A stretch of 64,000 bases of DNA from Echiichthys vipera (GCA_963691815.1 OY829653.1:3915944-3979943); one strand, 5' to 3'; numbered from the stretch's first letter, positions 10,735 through 22,059 are shown. Numbers and translations are program-made. Notes: generated by a model from the letters alone, not told the origin.

Positions 10735-10884
10735 CAAAGGCGCAATAGATACAACCATGAAAATCCTCTTGCCTCTTACTTGTGGCATTTGAAAAGGAGC
10801 ATAATTTGGATGTTCTGAACTTTCAAACTCCAGCTCAAACATGGAGGAAAGCCTGCCTCCTGTACAGCGGCTGCACATCCCTGT
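10735..10884 (-). repeat. Duplicated repeat unit, copy 2
   Basis: Second copy of the 10361 unit in the same orientation, 150 bases. Both units share the minus-strand peptide CSRCTGGR and the QMPQVRGKRIFM stretch. Spacing between copy starts is 374 bases. Confidence 0.7.
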
Positions 10885-11544
10885 AGCCACGGCAGAACAG
10901 ACTGCTTCTGCTTCAGCTCTCGTCTTAAGACAATCAATCAAAGGGTGATTCAGTGTTTGTCATGAGACTAATCCTTCCTCCTCTTACCGGCGTGACGACA
11001 GTTTGTATGTTAATAGTGAGCTTTCAGGATCATTTTTCTACTTCTGTCACTTCGACGAAAAAACAGCCCGAGAGGTAGATTTAATATCCTTGTCTGACTT
11101 GATGTGGAAAGGCGACCCAACACTGCAACAATGCCGCATCCTGATGCAATAATCTCAAATTAAGTCATGAATAATGGAAGGAAAAGTCATGAAGAAGAAT
11201 TAATAATTCAATAGATAAATAATTTACAAAATAATCAAATAAATAAATAATGACACGCCATAAATAAAGCATCGGATTAAATCTTTCCACCAGGCAGCCT
11301 CGTGCGAGAGGCGACACAATCCAAAAAGGGAGAAGCAGAGAGAAAGCTGCGCCCATTGTTTTGGCGGGTATTAGAAGATAAATCTTGTTTTAATTTTGTG
11401 ACATTTATTATGTTTGACCTGACAGAACTATTCAACAGAGGGGTTTGTTCTGGTGATCACCGTACATACAAATACTGTACACATTAGCTTTTGCAAAGTG
11501 AGGCTTAAACCATTGCACATAAGCCTTACACTAAATACTTATTT
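10885..11544. other. Unassigned sequence
   Basis: AT-rich (AATAATTTA-type runs at 11190-11260) with no gene or known repeat. Confidence 0.35.
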
Positions 11545-11557
11545 ATGTTGTTGTTGA

Positions 11558-11977
11558 TCATGACCGAAAGAACGAGGTCGCGGGTACAAGCGGTCGAAAT
11601 GTGTTTTCTCAGGAGGGGGTTGGAGTCTCCCTTAGAGAGAGGGGGAGAAGTTCAGCATCCGTGAGGAACTCGGAGTAGAGCCGCTGCTCCTTTGCGTTGA
11701 AAGGAGCCAGTTGAGGTGGTTCAGGATCATCTGGTAAGGATGAACCCTGGGTGCCTCCCTAGGGAGGTGTTCCAGGCACGTCCAGCTGGGAGGAGGCCTC
11801 TGGGAAGACCCAGGACCAGGTGGAGAGATAATATTTTCACACTGGCCTGGGAACGCCTCAGGATCCCCCAGTTAGAGCTGGTTAATGTGGCCCGGGAAAG
11901 GGAAGTTTGGGGTCCCCTGCTAAAGCTGCTGCCCCCGAGACCCGACCCCGGATAAGAGGCTGAAGATGAGATGAGAG
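11558..11977 (+). mobile_element. LINE-R 5'-truncated insertion with 13-bp target duplication
   Basis: The fragment carries the end of the non-LTR reverse-transcriptase ORF, then the GATAAGAGGCTGAAGATGAG tail. The direct repeat ATGTTGTTGTTGA flanks it at 11545-11557 and 11978-11990, a perfect 13-bp target-site duplication. That fits target-primed reverse transcription with 5' truncation. The tail (GATGA)n and the GRRPLGRPRTRWRD motif place it close to RTE-type fish elements such as Rex3. The clade name is my inference. Confidence 0.85.
11716..11955 (+). pseudogene. C-terminus of LINE-R reverse transcriptase
   Basis: The frame encodes REVFQARPAGRRPLGRPRTR, then WRD, then AWERL and finishes LLKLLPPRPDPG before the stop. 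This is the C-terminal region after the reverse-transcriptase domain in a family of fish LINEs. A frameshift near 11716 separates it from upstream LINE sequence that reads EELGVEPLLL in another frame. The copy is dead on arrival (5'-truncated). Confidence 0.8.
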
Positions 11978-11990
11978 ATGTTGTTGTTGA

Positions 11991-12599
11991 GTCGTTTTGA
12001 TTTAACGCAGAATATCTCCTGTTTCCCTTCATCTATAAAAGGCGCCACGAGGCCAGCCGAGGTCTCACTGCAGTTATAAGTCATCCATGCTCTTGACATT
12101 AACATTTACCAAACCCCGACCGTCTCTTATTATAATGAAAAGATTTTATTAACAGGATGGAAACTGTCCTTCCGCTCAATAACTCATGTGTTCGCGTTCA
12201 AATGACAAAGACCTCCAGAGGCCGTAGGAATTATGAGTCCTCACTGTCGGGAACAAAGTGTGACTTTGTAATAAATTCACCGAGTCTGCAGAGGGATGAT
12301 GGGCTGGTTGAATGAGTCAACGCTATGTCAGACTTCAACAACAAAGACATCTATGTCCTTTTATTTTGAGAACTTTGGGGGAAATGTTCATTAAACTTAT
12401 ACCTTAAACCTATAACAACATCTGACTTTCACCCATTTCCAACTAAATACCAACAAATTCAATGAAATCCAACGCCATCCAACTTTATACCTTAACTCAC
12501 CGTCTCAAACCTGCAACGACGTCTTTGTCGGCCACTTGGGTTCAACAGAAAAAAGCTGTGAACACAACACTGACATATCGTCATCTTTTAAATCAGGCC
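11991..12599. other. Unassigned sequence
   Basis: No ORF or repeat recognised. Confidence 0.35.
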
Positions 12600-13130
12600 C
12601 CCAGGAGGTACACTGGACTTTGAAGCCAATTTGACACCTGGTGAAACGATGGTATTACAAGTTAGGTGTTCGTCAACTTAACATTTTGAAAGTCTAGAGC
12701 CGCAAGATTCATTTGTACCCGTTCAAGTTAGCCAGAGCGCTAAACTGGAAGTAGCCGGTTCTTCAGAGAAGTCTCTAGTGTGTCTGCTCTATGGGCCCAA
12801 AAGCCTGCAGAAGCAGACTTGTTAGCATAACAGTTGGCTATTTACACATTATATTATACATTTGGTGTTGTTTTCTTGCAACCGGACAGTTGCATATTCA
12901 GCGCCTTTTAGCTCTGTTTTTGGTCTCCACCAACTCCTGACAGAAATATCGGTCTCTTTAGCTGCTAAAGGCCACTGTGTTCACGAACTAGATGCTAACT
13001 GTGTCTGTCTGGTGTTTGGTGCTGGGCAGGTAGTATGGTGTGGTTGGTTTATTAAAGCTTTTGCACTGAAGAGAGAGTTAACCAAACCACTAAAGTTATA
13101 AAACCAAACAATTACCCGAAAGACGTTATT
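12600..13130. repeat. Probable old interspersed repeat
   Basis: The phrase TTTGGTCTCCACCAACTCCT, followed by a GCTGCTAAAGGC-type block and GGTGTTTGGTGCTGGGCAGG, is one I associate with a repeat found in many percomorph genomes. No second copy is obvious in this window, and I cannot name the class. Boundaries are approximate. Confidence 0.35.
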
Positions 13131-15199
13131 TCCCTCCATAAAGCTGAGAGGACCAGCAGAGTCAGCTTTTAATTCTCAGTGGTTTGTTACTACAAATGAC
13201 ACATAAGTCGTCATGTGACCCATTAGCTGCATTTAGCTTCAACGCTAAACACAATCATTTAATTTCATAGGCTACCTAAACCCAACCTTCTTTCACGGTG
13301 GGCCAATCACAGCACATCCGCCCCTGACCCTGGTGGGATCCATAATTTCGCCTCACTTGCTCCATCTTAGTGCAAATTATTGTCCAGATTGAATGATGTC
13401 ATGAGATATCAGTAATAATGTATGAGGAGAAGTCTGTGTTTAGGGTGTTTGGGCCTAAGGACAGACGTGCATCCATGCACTCTTGAGATCTGTAGATGTT
13501 TACTTTGTCAACCAGAGTTTTACAAGAAAAGCTGCGAAATTATACTTCAGGCTTACGCGGTGAAAACTTCTTAGCCTATGTTGCTTTTTGCCCATGAAGA
13601 CATCGGCTCTTCCCGGTGCCATCTGCCTATCAACCTTAGCCTATCAAGAAACAATCAACAGAACCATCTGCGGTCTAGTCACTAGTGCTGTTATCCCTCC
13701 AAACCAAATAATGACAAACTGGAAAAGCAGGGTGAGTAAGTCACTGGTGTATCTATCAAGGAAGGATGTCATCCAACACCAGAGCTCAATCAAACAGAAA
13801 CACAGTGACAGAAAATACTGTTTGGCTTCTCCGTTGGAATCAGAGCTTTTAGGAGACTTTGGTGGATTTAGAGGGAATTTCAAAAAGTTAGTAAATAAAG
13901 AAGGTTATTATAAACAGTTAATATTGTTATTTTTGGAATAATTACGACTGAAATGAGTTTTAACTCCTTCCTTTTGATGGTGAAGGACATAAAAGTTAAA
14001 AACTGTATAGGTGGTGTTTGACTTTGGATGTTCTTTCAAACTAGTGCCTTAAAATCCAACAGCAGCTCTCAAGCCATTAAAATTCACTCACTCCCGGTGA
14101 TTGCAAACAATGAGGATCCAAAAAAAAAAGGAGGTGGCAGACACAAAGATTAATTAAAAAAAAGAAAAGCTGTACAATGGACACATGGATTGTTTCATTA
14201 GAAGCCAGTTGTGTGGCTGCAGAAATGCCAAGAAAATATGTATGAGGGTCCAGGGATGGACAGCGCTTAAGATAAAACAGTCGAAAAATGTGCAACAGAC
14301 AAAACCAGGCAATGTGGAATGGAGGAGGCCCCTAATGAAGCCAGCTGGTCCCAGTCCAGACAGGCAGAGGAGGGGGAAGGATTGATAGAGGGAGAGACCC
14401 ACGGGGGTGGGAGGAGAGAGAGAGAAAGAGAGGGGGAAAGGGAGTAAGACATGCAGGATGTATGGCCGCCCAGGCAGCTCTATTGTATCAGGAGGCACCA
14501 GTAGGTGTATTTCTTCCAAACTCTGCAGAAAAACCTAAAACCATGCCAAACAGCACGTCTGCTAATCGTGCTGCAATTACTAGCCTAATAGATGTTTTTT
14601 TATGCCGGATCTCGCCGCCTCACAGCCACCATGTTGGGCGGCATCATTATAACGGTGAAGAGGATGCAGAACTCACTGGCTGGTTTTGCTTCTCCACTGC
14701 AGTGTTCGTATCCTGTTGCTGAAACTACCCAGCAGTCTGTAACTGTGTCTCAGTGCAGTGGTCCGACATACTGCTGGAGACCCAACCGTACCGCCTCTGC
14801 AGCTGCGTCCGCACCCCGCCGTGCCGCCTGCATGTGAACACACTGATTAGATATGGGTGATTTTTTTATGGTGTTATACGTAAGGTCTGCTGCTGCCTTC
14901 TGTCTGGTTTTCTCTGTACTCTTTTTTTGTCACTTATAAAAGTTGTGATGTGTCTGCACCGATCTCAAAATGACAAAATATCTGCAACTGTTCAAATGAC
15001 AACTTTTTACCAGTTGACCAGTTTTAAAAGAATAGTTTGAGAAGTTCAGACACGTCATTCTTGGCCAGGATGGGTTACCAGTAGAGACCGTGGGAAGTTA
15101 TTAGTCCCAGCCAAAAACAGTCCGGTACATTAAACGGCAAATTGTTCTTTTTTTACACACAAGCTGGTGGGTAAGTTTGAACTGAGCGAGGCTAGTCCC
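13131..15199. other. Unassigned; longest ORF 13588-13941 not recognised
   Basis: The 117-codon plus ORF has no domain, signal peptide or codon pattern I can identify, and its minus strand is also open. A GA-rich run lies at 14380-14450. The block 14590-14840 is more GC-rich and has two overlapping ORFs, without splice signals I can trust. No repeat family recognised. Confidence 0.3.
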
Positions 15200-15543
15200 G
15201 GGCGCACTCACACTGTCTGTACTGCCTAGGCGCAGTACGCCTGCCGGCCATTGACAGTTTGGGAGAGGTGGGCTTTTGTAAAGCACGTTTGCACATGTAT
15301 GAGCACGAGCGTGCGCACGTGTACGGGCACGAGGCCTACGGCGGTTCGGACGTCATTTTACGTGCGCCTGTTGGGACGTAGAAAAAAGAAGGAGGGACCA
15401 TGCGCGGACATTTAAAACAATGGCGGTGAAAGGTTCACGTTGGTGTGATGCGGAGGTGGAGTGTTTACTGCAGATTTGGTCGATGAAAAGATTCAAAAAC
15501 AGTCGACAAGACGCACAAAAACTCCGAGGTCTACGGAAAGATG
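15200..15543 (+). mobile_element. H-MITE copy 2, left part only
   Basis: It begins with the terminal repeat GGGCGCACTCACACTGTC and follows the other copies through the Myb/SANT-like start (ATG at 15420). It stops abruptly after GGTCTACGGAAAGAT. The right half, including the CRE-like cluster and right terminus, is missing, so this copy cannot transpose. It has two units of a GAGCACGAGCGTGCGCACGT-type tandem repeat, where copy 1 has one. Confidence 0.8.
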
Positions 15544-15608
15544 TCTCACAAGTCGTACAGTTTTTGGCTAAAGTTCTATCAAAATTTCTGTTTAATCTAC
15601 ATTTATAA
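15420..15608 (+). pseudogene. Myb/SANT-like exon fragment in H-MITE copy 2
   Basis: The frame opens at the conserved ATG and reads RWCDAEVECLLQIW, then a basic segment, and runs past the end of the element into unrelated sequence before its stop. It shows that the CGA codon (not TGA) is the older state. Confidence 0.55.
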
Positions 15609-15618
15609 AAGATTGTTG

Positions 15619-15842
15619 ACAGGACGCCAGTCTATCGCAGAGCACATAGAGACAAACAACAATTCACACCTACGGGCAATTTAGAGTCATCAATGAACCG
15701 AACACCTGCACGTCTTTGGACTGTGGGAGGAAACCGGAGAACCCGGAGAAAACCCACGCAGACACGGGGAGAACATGCAAACTCCACACAGAAGGGCCCA
15801 GTCGGGATTCGAACCAGTAACCCACCACCCCACCGTGCCGCC
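15619..15842 (-). mobile_element. SINE-1 (tRNA-derived) copy, missing its 3' end
   Basis: Read on the minus strand it has the tRNA-like head with a B-box-like GGTTCGAATCCC and the body CTCCGGTTTCCTCCCACAGT. It breaks off at the GGCGTCCTGTC region, so the (ATTC)n tail is absent. It lies 75 bases beyond the broken H-MITE copy 2. Confidence 0.8.
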
Positions 15843-16330
15843 CACAAATTTGAAATTTCACTCAAAAAAATCTTAAAAATCTATGAATTAATTCTACTTG
15901 CACTTTGGTGGCATCACTGAGGAAAAGCACACGATGAGACCGTAAACGGAGTCAGAAATATGATTCTGCATATGGACGATAACAGCGGACGATGTTTGAG
16001 TGGTTACAGAGATTCTACTTGTAACCCTTTTACCACCGGCTCGTGTATTAAGTAACCCACCTTATTCTCTAAAGTGAAGCCTTTACCCTAATTCAATATC
16101 TTGTGGTAAAGAAACATCTCAAATAGTAATAACTGTCTTTGGTAATATATGAATCTCACTGTCATTAATAAGTGTTCAGAGGCTGTAGGGAAAACACTCA
16201 GACCTGTAAACTCTGATATAATGCAGAATGCAATGAAAAGCACAATGCAATAATAAAAACATAGGATATCACAGTTTATAAACTGTATTAAATGGTTTGC
16301 AGGAGAAACATTAACAATCAACAAACAAAC
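15843..16330. other. Unassigned sequence
   Basis: AT-rich, with an ACAAACAAACAAAC-type run at 16318-16334. No gene seen. Confidence 0.35.
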
Positions 16331-16723
16331 AAACCCGGGGAGAAATAGTTTGGCCCTCAAACTATCTAATTTTGAGTGCTGGAGCTCATGGTGGGAACCT
16401 TAAATTACGGTACCTCCGTGTGTCGGTGAAGACAGCAGGACCTGGCCGCAGCTGATGAACGGCATCCCCGTAACGATAGCAACCGTCTCCGCCCGCAGCA
16501 GCGAAGCAGCGACGAAGCTCCGTCTCCCACGGCAGCAGCGAAGCGGCCTCCGTCGGCGTCACTCTCCCAGACGACCCGGCGAAGCTCCTCCCGTCCGCGC
16601 AGGCGGTGTCCCCTTTCAACAATGACCGTGCCGTTAGCCTAGCTCCTGCTAGCTAACGTAGCCGAACTTGCTTCGTGTCACTTAAACACAAACGTCCAAT
16701 TCTCACACTTAGCGCGGTGTCTG

Positions 16724-16850
16724 ACAACAGTTAACGGCCCGATGTTCGACACTGACGACACACAGTCCATTATTAAAACAGTGTAATGTGAACTACTCGA
16801 CGCCATTTTTTTCTTCTTCTTCTTCTTCTTCTTACCGGGGTAATGAACGT
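16724..16850 (-). repeat. Tandem unit 1 with minus-strand start codon
   Basis: On the minus strand this unit reads (AAG)n, then ATGGCGTCGAG, and encodes MASSSSHYTVLIMDCVSS. Unit 2 encodes a similar peptide. The (TTC)n microsatellite at 16810-16832 lies immediately upstream of the start in minus orientation. Confidence 0.6.
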
Positions 16851-16907
16851 AACAAACGTTATGAGAATTACTTTTTAAATAATTCAAACCGATGAAATTA
16901 TAGTTTT

Positions 16908-17029
16908 ACAACAGTTAACGGTCCGATTTTGAAACGCATAGAACCACGACACACAGTCCAATATCAAAAATGTGTAATATGAACTAGTCGACGCCATTTT
17001 GTTTCTTCTTCGTCTTCTTCTTACCGGAG
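16908..17029 (-). repeat. Tandem unit 2 with minus-strand start codon
   Basis: Homologous to unit 1: ACAACAGTTAACGG at one end, CGACGCCATTTT and a TTC-rich run at the other. The minus-strand peptide is MASTSSYYTFLILDCVSW. The start codon and its ATGGCGTCGA context are kept in both units. Confidence 0.6.
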
Positions 17030-17254
17030 AAAAACACTCTGAGGTCATGAACTCACCCCGTAACAAGAACAAAAATAAATAAATACATCTGATATTAAGT
17101 ATTACACTCTCCCCCCACCAAAATTAAAGCATGCCCTTATGACTTTGTAACGTTTAAAACATCAACAATTATTTTCTGTGCGTTCTTTCTGTCTTCTCCG
17201 TCGAAGCATGTAGAAACCCAGGTAGTAATAGTTTGTCCCTCAAACCATCTAATT

Positions 17255-17322
17255 GTCTGCGTGGGTTTTCTCGGGCTTCCTCTCACAGTCCAAAGATGTG
17301 CACGTTTTAGGTTCATTGATTA
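17255..17322 (+). mobile_element. Short SINE-1 fragment
   Basis: CTGCGTGGGTTTTCTCGGGC and the next ~45 bases match the middle of SINE-1 (compare 33616-33690). Head and tail are missing. Confidence 0.65.
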
Positions 17323-17573
17323 TTAATTAGCTAAAAAATGCTGGTGTCATTGCAGAGTCGGAAGTCCTTATGCCTCACCCATTGTGGTCGTGAGGAGAAA
17401 AAATGGGAAAATTAGGCTGCTTTAGCTGTCTCAGTGGAAGTTAATGGTTTAATGTGCTTAACCTTTGCAGTGGTTGCTATCAAATTCCTCACCAGGAGTT
17501 CATCTGTACATAATGTATCACAGATATGAGTTATATCACTTTTTCTTTAAGTTGACGAGGGACCTAAAGTATC

Positions 17574-18210
17574 TCATCTCATCTCGCTTATCCGTGGTCA
17601 GGTCGCGGGGCAGCAGCTTTAGCAGGGGACCCCAAACCTCCCTTTCCCGGGCCACATTAACCAGCTCTAACTGGGGGATCCTGAGGCGTTCCCAGGCCAG
17701 TGTGGAGATCTAATCTCTCCACCTGGTCCTGGGTCTTCCCGAGGCCTCCTCCCAGCTGGACGTGCCTGGAACACCTCCCTAGGGAGGCGCCCAGGGTTCA
17801 TCCTTACCAGATGATCCTGAACCACCTCAACTGGCTCCTTTCAACGCAAAGGAGCAGCGGCTCTACTCCGAGTTCCTCATGGATGCTGAACTTCTCCCCC
17901 TCTCTCTAAGGGAGACTCCAGCCCCCCTCCTGAGGAAACACATTTCGGCCTCTTCTACCCGTGACCTCGTTCTTTGGGTCCTGACCCAGCTTTCATGACC
18001 ACAGGTGAGGGTAGGAACCAGGACTGACCGGTAGATCCAGAGCTTTGCCTTCCTCAGCTCTCTTTTCGTCACAACGGTGCGGTAGAGCGACTGCAGCACC
18101 GCCCCCTCTGCTCCGATTCTCCGGCCAAACTCACGGTCCATCGTCCCCTCACTCGTGAACAAGATCCCGAGGTATTTGAACTCCTTCACTTGGGGTCAGG
18201 ACTCATTCCT
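17574..18210 (-). mobile_element. LINE-R longest copy, 12-bp target duplication
   Basis: The sequence ACCTAAAGTATC occurs at 17562-17573 and again at 18211-18222, a perfect 12-bp target-site duplication. Between them, in minus orientation, lie 637 bases of LINE 3' end: part of the reverse-transcriptase ORF, the C-terminal region, and a short GATGA tail. It is 5'-truncated and therefore inactive. Confidence 0.9.
17863..18189 (-). pseudogene. LINE-R reverse-transcriptase C-terminal region
   Basis: The frame (about 108 codons) reads KEFKYLGILFTSEGTMDREF, then RRIGAEGAVLQSLYR, a basic segment, YRSVLVPTLTCGHESW and RTRSRVEEAEMCFLRR. These are the conserved blocks that follow the catalytic palm in fish RTE-like LINEs; the YLG(I/V)xFTSxG motif is particularly clear. 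The catalytic YxDD box is upstream and was lost with the 5' truncation. A frameshift separates it from the LPPRPDPG end. Confidence 0.85.
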
Positions 18211-18222
18211 ACCTAAAGTATC

Positions 18223-19009
18223 ATGCCATCATTTACTTTTCTCTTACTGTAGATCACCAATATTACAAGAGAGCATGTTTTCAGCTTCACAGAGCCCATC
18301 CTCCTCTGGTAGAGATCCAGTGGACAACATGGGACCACAATTTAAATATATACATATTTTATCAGAGCTGCTGAATGTAAATCTACAGAAGCTGATCTCT
18401 AAAGGAACAAATACACGTCCTCTTGTCTTCCTGAGAGATTAAATTTAGAAACAAAGTGTAGTATTAATAGTCACTTACTGCACTGTACGTGTCCCCATTT
18501 GGGAAATCTGGAGCACAGAATACCACATGTGAGGTGTGACAGTACGAAAAGGTAAAAAGAACACAAAGAGTGGAAATGAGATGGAGTTACTTTTGAGCAC
18601 AGACAAACACAACTGAAATATACATGTGTTCACTTCAGTTCAGTTTGGGTATAGGAACGGTTTCTTCCCTTTGACCCTTGTTCTTTGTGAACTGATACAT
18701 CCCTGTTTCTTACTTTGAATTTACTGGTTCAGCCAATCAGCCCAGGTCTAACAACCTCACTGAAAATAGTTGTATTTAGTTATTGACCAATTATCCTAGA
18801 ACCAGGGTCACAATGGGTGTAACGCTTGAGTAATTTCCCCCCGTAACAGGCTCTAGAGGCTGAAAGAGAGGGAACTTAAAGACCCAGGATGGTTAGCCAT
18901 AGCCCAGCTATTAGAGGGTTGAAGGTGAACCTATTTTGGTGATCAACAGCTTTAACTGCTCGGCCATGGCACGGTGAGATGATGCAGTATTAAAAGCGTA
19001 AGGAGCTGC
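18223..19009. other. Unassigned sequence
   Basis: No gene or repeat recognised. A 95-codon ORF overlaps the LINE boundary and is a chance frame. Confidence 0.35.
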
Positions 19010-19120
19010 ATGAGGAGGGGGTCAGGGTGGATGGATGGGTCAAACAAACACAGGACTGTAGCCCAGGAGGCCGCCGTTCGTGTCCCGTGTGAAACCAAAA
19101 GTAAACATTGAATTCGTTTT
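19010..19120 (+). repeat. Interspersed repeat (GGGTCAAACAAACACAGGAC family)
   Basis: Shares the layout GGTGG...ATGGGTC..ACACAGGACT...GGA..C(A/G)GTGTTCGTGTCCC with 28004-28165 and 30850-31010. The class is unknown to me. In other fish it is followed by a CCTAAACCTAACC-rich part. Confidence 0.4.
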
Positions 19121-19402
19121 CGCTCTGTTACATCATCTAAGCCTCTTTCATTCATGCAAACCTGAAATGATCTAGACATTACCCCACTGTGCTGTATGTG
19201 AGAACACAAATGTACTATTTTTGGCAACAAAGCGGTGTTTCCCCGGCCTGCTCCCCAGGACAAAGACCCTTTCATATCCGACTGAGCCCATGTGTGAATC
19301 GCTCTTTTCTCAGAGATTGAATGGAAGTGTTGATAAAGTTTATATCATGCGTCAGCTAACAGCGGAGAAAACGAAACCTCCAAAGGTGGAAAAGAAGAGT
19401 CT

Positions 19403-19455
19403 AATCTCATCTCATCTTCAACCGCTTATCCAGGGTTGGGTCGCGGGTTGGGTAA
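19403..19455 (-). mobile_element. LINE tail fragment
   Basis: TAATCTCATCTCATCTTCAA followed by CCGCTTATCCAGGGTTGGGT matches the very 3' end of LINE-R in minus orientation, a severely truncated insertion of about 50 bases. Confidence 0.6.
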
Positions 19456-19814
19456 AGAAGAGTGATTTACACAAAGACGGCAATGAAAATGTCTAACTGA
19501 AGAGACGCTGAGATTTGGTAACGTCTGTCAGTAAGAAGCAACACCGAAATCAGACAAATTCAAGGAACGGCAAGAGATTTGGAAGTAAATGACCAAATTA
19601 AACCACCCCCATCAGGGCGGTGTGTCCACGTCAAGTCCTCGCTCCTCCTGCTCGACCCAGGCACACCCGGTCGCCTTAGCGGAGTATTTTCAGTGCGTGA
19701 GAACAGACTTGAGACTGAGAAACTCCAGTTAGATGCTGATGTATGAAATAGAAACACCGTGACCGGACCTGATTCTCCTGACATTGTCCAGGGATCGTAT
19801 GTGAAAACGGCTCT
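19456..19814. other. Unassigned sequence
   Basis: No gene or known element seen. Confidence 0.35.
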
Positions 19815-19935
19815 ACGTACGCAACATACTTAACTAACGTGACAAACTGTAGCTATATAATGCAACAAACATACTTATTTCAACCCAAACCACCATCTTT
19901 CCCTAAACCTAACCAGGTAATTATGTTGTCCAAAC
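19815..19935 (+). repeat. CCTAAACCTAACC-type interspersed repeat fragment
   Basis: TACGTACGCAACATAC, CATACTTATTTCAACCCAAA and CCCTAAACCTAACCAGG follow each other as in fragments at 25760-25825 and 26075-26110. I know this phrase from fish genomes as part of an interspersed repeat. It is not telomeric repeat, since the units are irregular. Confidence 0.45.
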
Positions 19936-20559
19936 CAAATGACGCAAATACCCAGAGCCTTAAAAAGAGGACGCCAAGGGGTCCGGACCAATCAGTCACA
20001 TGTGGCGTCCTGGGAGGGAGAACATGTTGTGCGTAACATCCAACTGCGTCGTTCTAAAGTCCTTGTTTTTGGGCAGAGGAATCTTTCCGCAGCACATCAT
20101 TGTGCATTTTCATCTTCTTGTAATTTCGAAGCATTATCATAATATTTCTCCATGTTTCTAAAGACGTCACTGTTGGGGCGTCATCTAGCGGGGAGACATT
20201 TGCGGAATGTATGAATTTATTTACAGCATCGTTCCCAGGAGGGTTCGAACAGTAAACACTGGAAGCTCATTATTAACTGCTCTTTTGACATGGAAATGAA
20301 GTTGTTTGGGTTTGTTTCTGCATCTTCTACATCAGTTTCACGACTAACATGTTCATTTACAACTGTGTTCCAATAAAGACGGAGGATTTGTAAATCCATT
20401 CAGATCAGCCGTATTAAATACTACTGTTATGGCACCAGTCATATCAGTGGCTCCTCAGTGATGCAGTTTGGTACTTAACTAACTGAAGCTCGGGGTTGTC
20501 GTCTGCGCTCACTCATCTGACATCAACTCCAATCTCTTGTGCATGTAAATATAAAAAAA
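19936..20559. other. Unassigned sequence
   Basis: No gene recognised. Confidence 0.35.
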
Positions 20560-20640
20560 GCATTACACTCTCCCCCCCACCAAAGTTAAAGCACGTCCTC
20601 ATGACTTTGTATCGTTTAAAACATCAACAATTATGGTACA
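20560..20640 (+). repeat. Repeat shared with 17093-17175
   Basis: ATTACACTCTCCCCCCCACC, AAAGCACGTCCTCATGACTT and CGTTTAAAACATCAACAATT match 17100-17175 with few substitutions. The C-run could be a polypurine/polypyrimidine tract of an LTR-type element, but no LTR pair is provable. Confidence 0.6.
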
Positions 20641-22059
20641 TCTGATGAGTGGAACACAGTGAAACATAGGTTTAAGCAATGATGGGTGCACCTATCCACT
20701 TGTAAATACAAGGAACACATTTCACTGTTTTTTAATTTAATGACAGTCATGACAGGCAACACAGTAAACACAGGGTGAGGACTATTTTCTCCAGTATACA
20801 GTCGATCATGTCATAGATAACCAGCCTTGATGTTGAAATAGATTCGTCTTTATGCTTCTGACTATAGACAGACGGAGATTAAACATCACAAAAGTTCGAC
20901 ATGTTGCTTGGTGCACTGGTTTTTGGTGAAAGAGGCAAAGAGAGAGCCAGTGGTCTCTGTTGAGAGTGAATCAAAAGAGGCACTTGAAGAGCATCCGGCG
21001 CTGATCTCCTGTGGGCGATCGACTGCTCCGTGGGTTCACACCTTTAATAGACTTTTTTTTAATTCCATAATCTCTGCAGTTTCCTCCGTAATGCCTGCAG
21101 AACACTTTCTTCATCATCAGCACAATTAACTTTAATAAAGCTCCATCTATAACCCACTATGCCTGACGTCTAAAGCCGACACCAGCCGAGATCCAAAGAG
21201 GATGCCGTTACGTTATTTAGGGCTCATTTTTTTTTAGATGCCATGTTATTGTTTTAGTGGGGGAGGGTACAGATAATCAAATGTAAATAGGAGCCATCCT
21301 GGTAGATTGAGTGGAGTTATAGGCTTTGCAAATGTTTGAATAACTCCTCAAACACTTCCTGATCTCCACGGGCTTCGGCGTCTCATCGCAGCTTTGGAGC
21401 AAAGTGATCGTTTGGCTAAATGAGGAGCCCCTGTCTCCACATGTTCGTGGGAGCTGTAATGGCACTGTACTCTCAGCAGGCTTCTGCAACGCTGCACTGG
21501 AGAACGAGGGAGACTGCTGGGCCTCCGGCACGCCGCGGCCCCGACTCGTTCCTGTCCTCCTATGGACCCATTACGCCGCTCGACGCTGATGCTCCAGCGG
21601 CGTCCTATGGAACCATTAGCGTGCCGCACGCAGACCGTAAAACACGCAACAATGTGGATTCCAGATGCTGCAAAGATGGTTGCATTCATGTTTATTAAGA
21701 GCAGCGGTTATTTTTGCATCACATTATTCAGATGTTGTACCACTGTAAATGACTGGGAAATAAATATTTAATTGTTTTTAATTAAAACACAAAACAAGAG
21801 ACGGAAAGGGAAGAGTTGAATATATATAGTAAATAGATTGTTTACGCAAGTCTGCGGATGTTTTGACAATTCACTTTTAATTATGCTTCAGCGTGTAAAT
21901 GGACAAAGACTGCATGGTCAGTAAACTCACAGGCACTTCATGATATCTATCAGAGACGCTCCGTACTGAAGATGTCCGTGCTGCACCATTTGGATGAGAT
22001 GTATACACTTCCTGTGTCCTCAGAGGGCGTGTGAGCGTCATGTGGACGGATGAAAAGTT
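20641..22059. other. Unassigned; GC-richer block at 21400-21660
   Basis: ORFs of 92-113 codons overlap on both strands at 21348-21698, without a domain I know. Within them TCCTATGGACCCATTACG (21558) and TCCTATGGAACCATTAGC (21603) form a 45-bp-spaced imperfect repeat. The block may be conserved non-coding DNA. Confidence 0.3.

Larger units (their letters stand above)
16331..17260 (-). repeat. CpG-rich block with tandem duplication between short direct repeats
   Basis: A ~40-bp direct repeat (TAGTTTGGCCCTCAAACTAT at 16347; the related form starts near 17230) flanks the block. Inside are a CpG-rich part (16400-16640) and two tandem units (16724-16850 and 16908-17029). The AAAACATCAACAATTATT segment near 17155 recurs at 20560-20640. 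Together this could be a degraded LTR-type or DIRS-type element or a duplicated promoter; I cannot decide which. Confidence 0.45.

Noticed and set aside
13588..13941. 117-codon plus-strand ORF
   Set aside because: No domain, no start context or splice evidence, and the opposite strand is also open. Chance ORF in AT-rich DNA.
16331..17260. Complete LTR retrotransposon
   Set aside because: The flanking direct repeats are only ~40 bp and no gag/pol frame lies between; not supported.
19890..19920. CCTAAACCTAACC resembling telomeric repeat
   Set aside because: Only two irregular units, inside a known interspersed-repeat phrase; vertebrate telomere is (TTAGGG)n.
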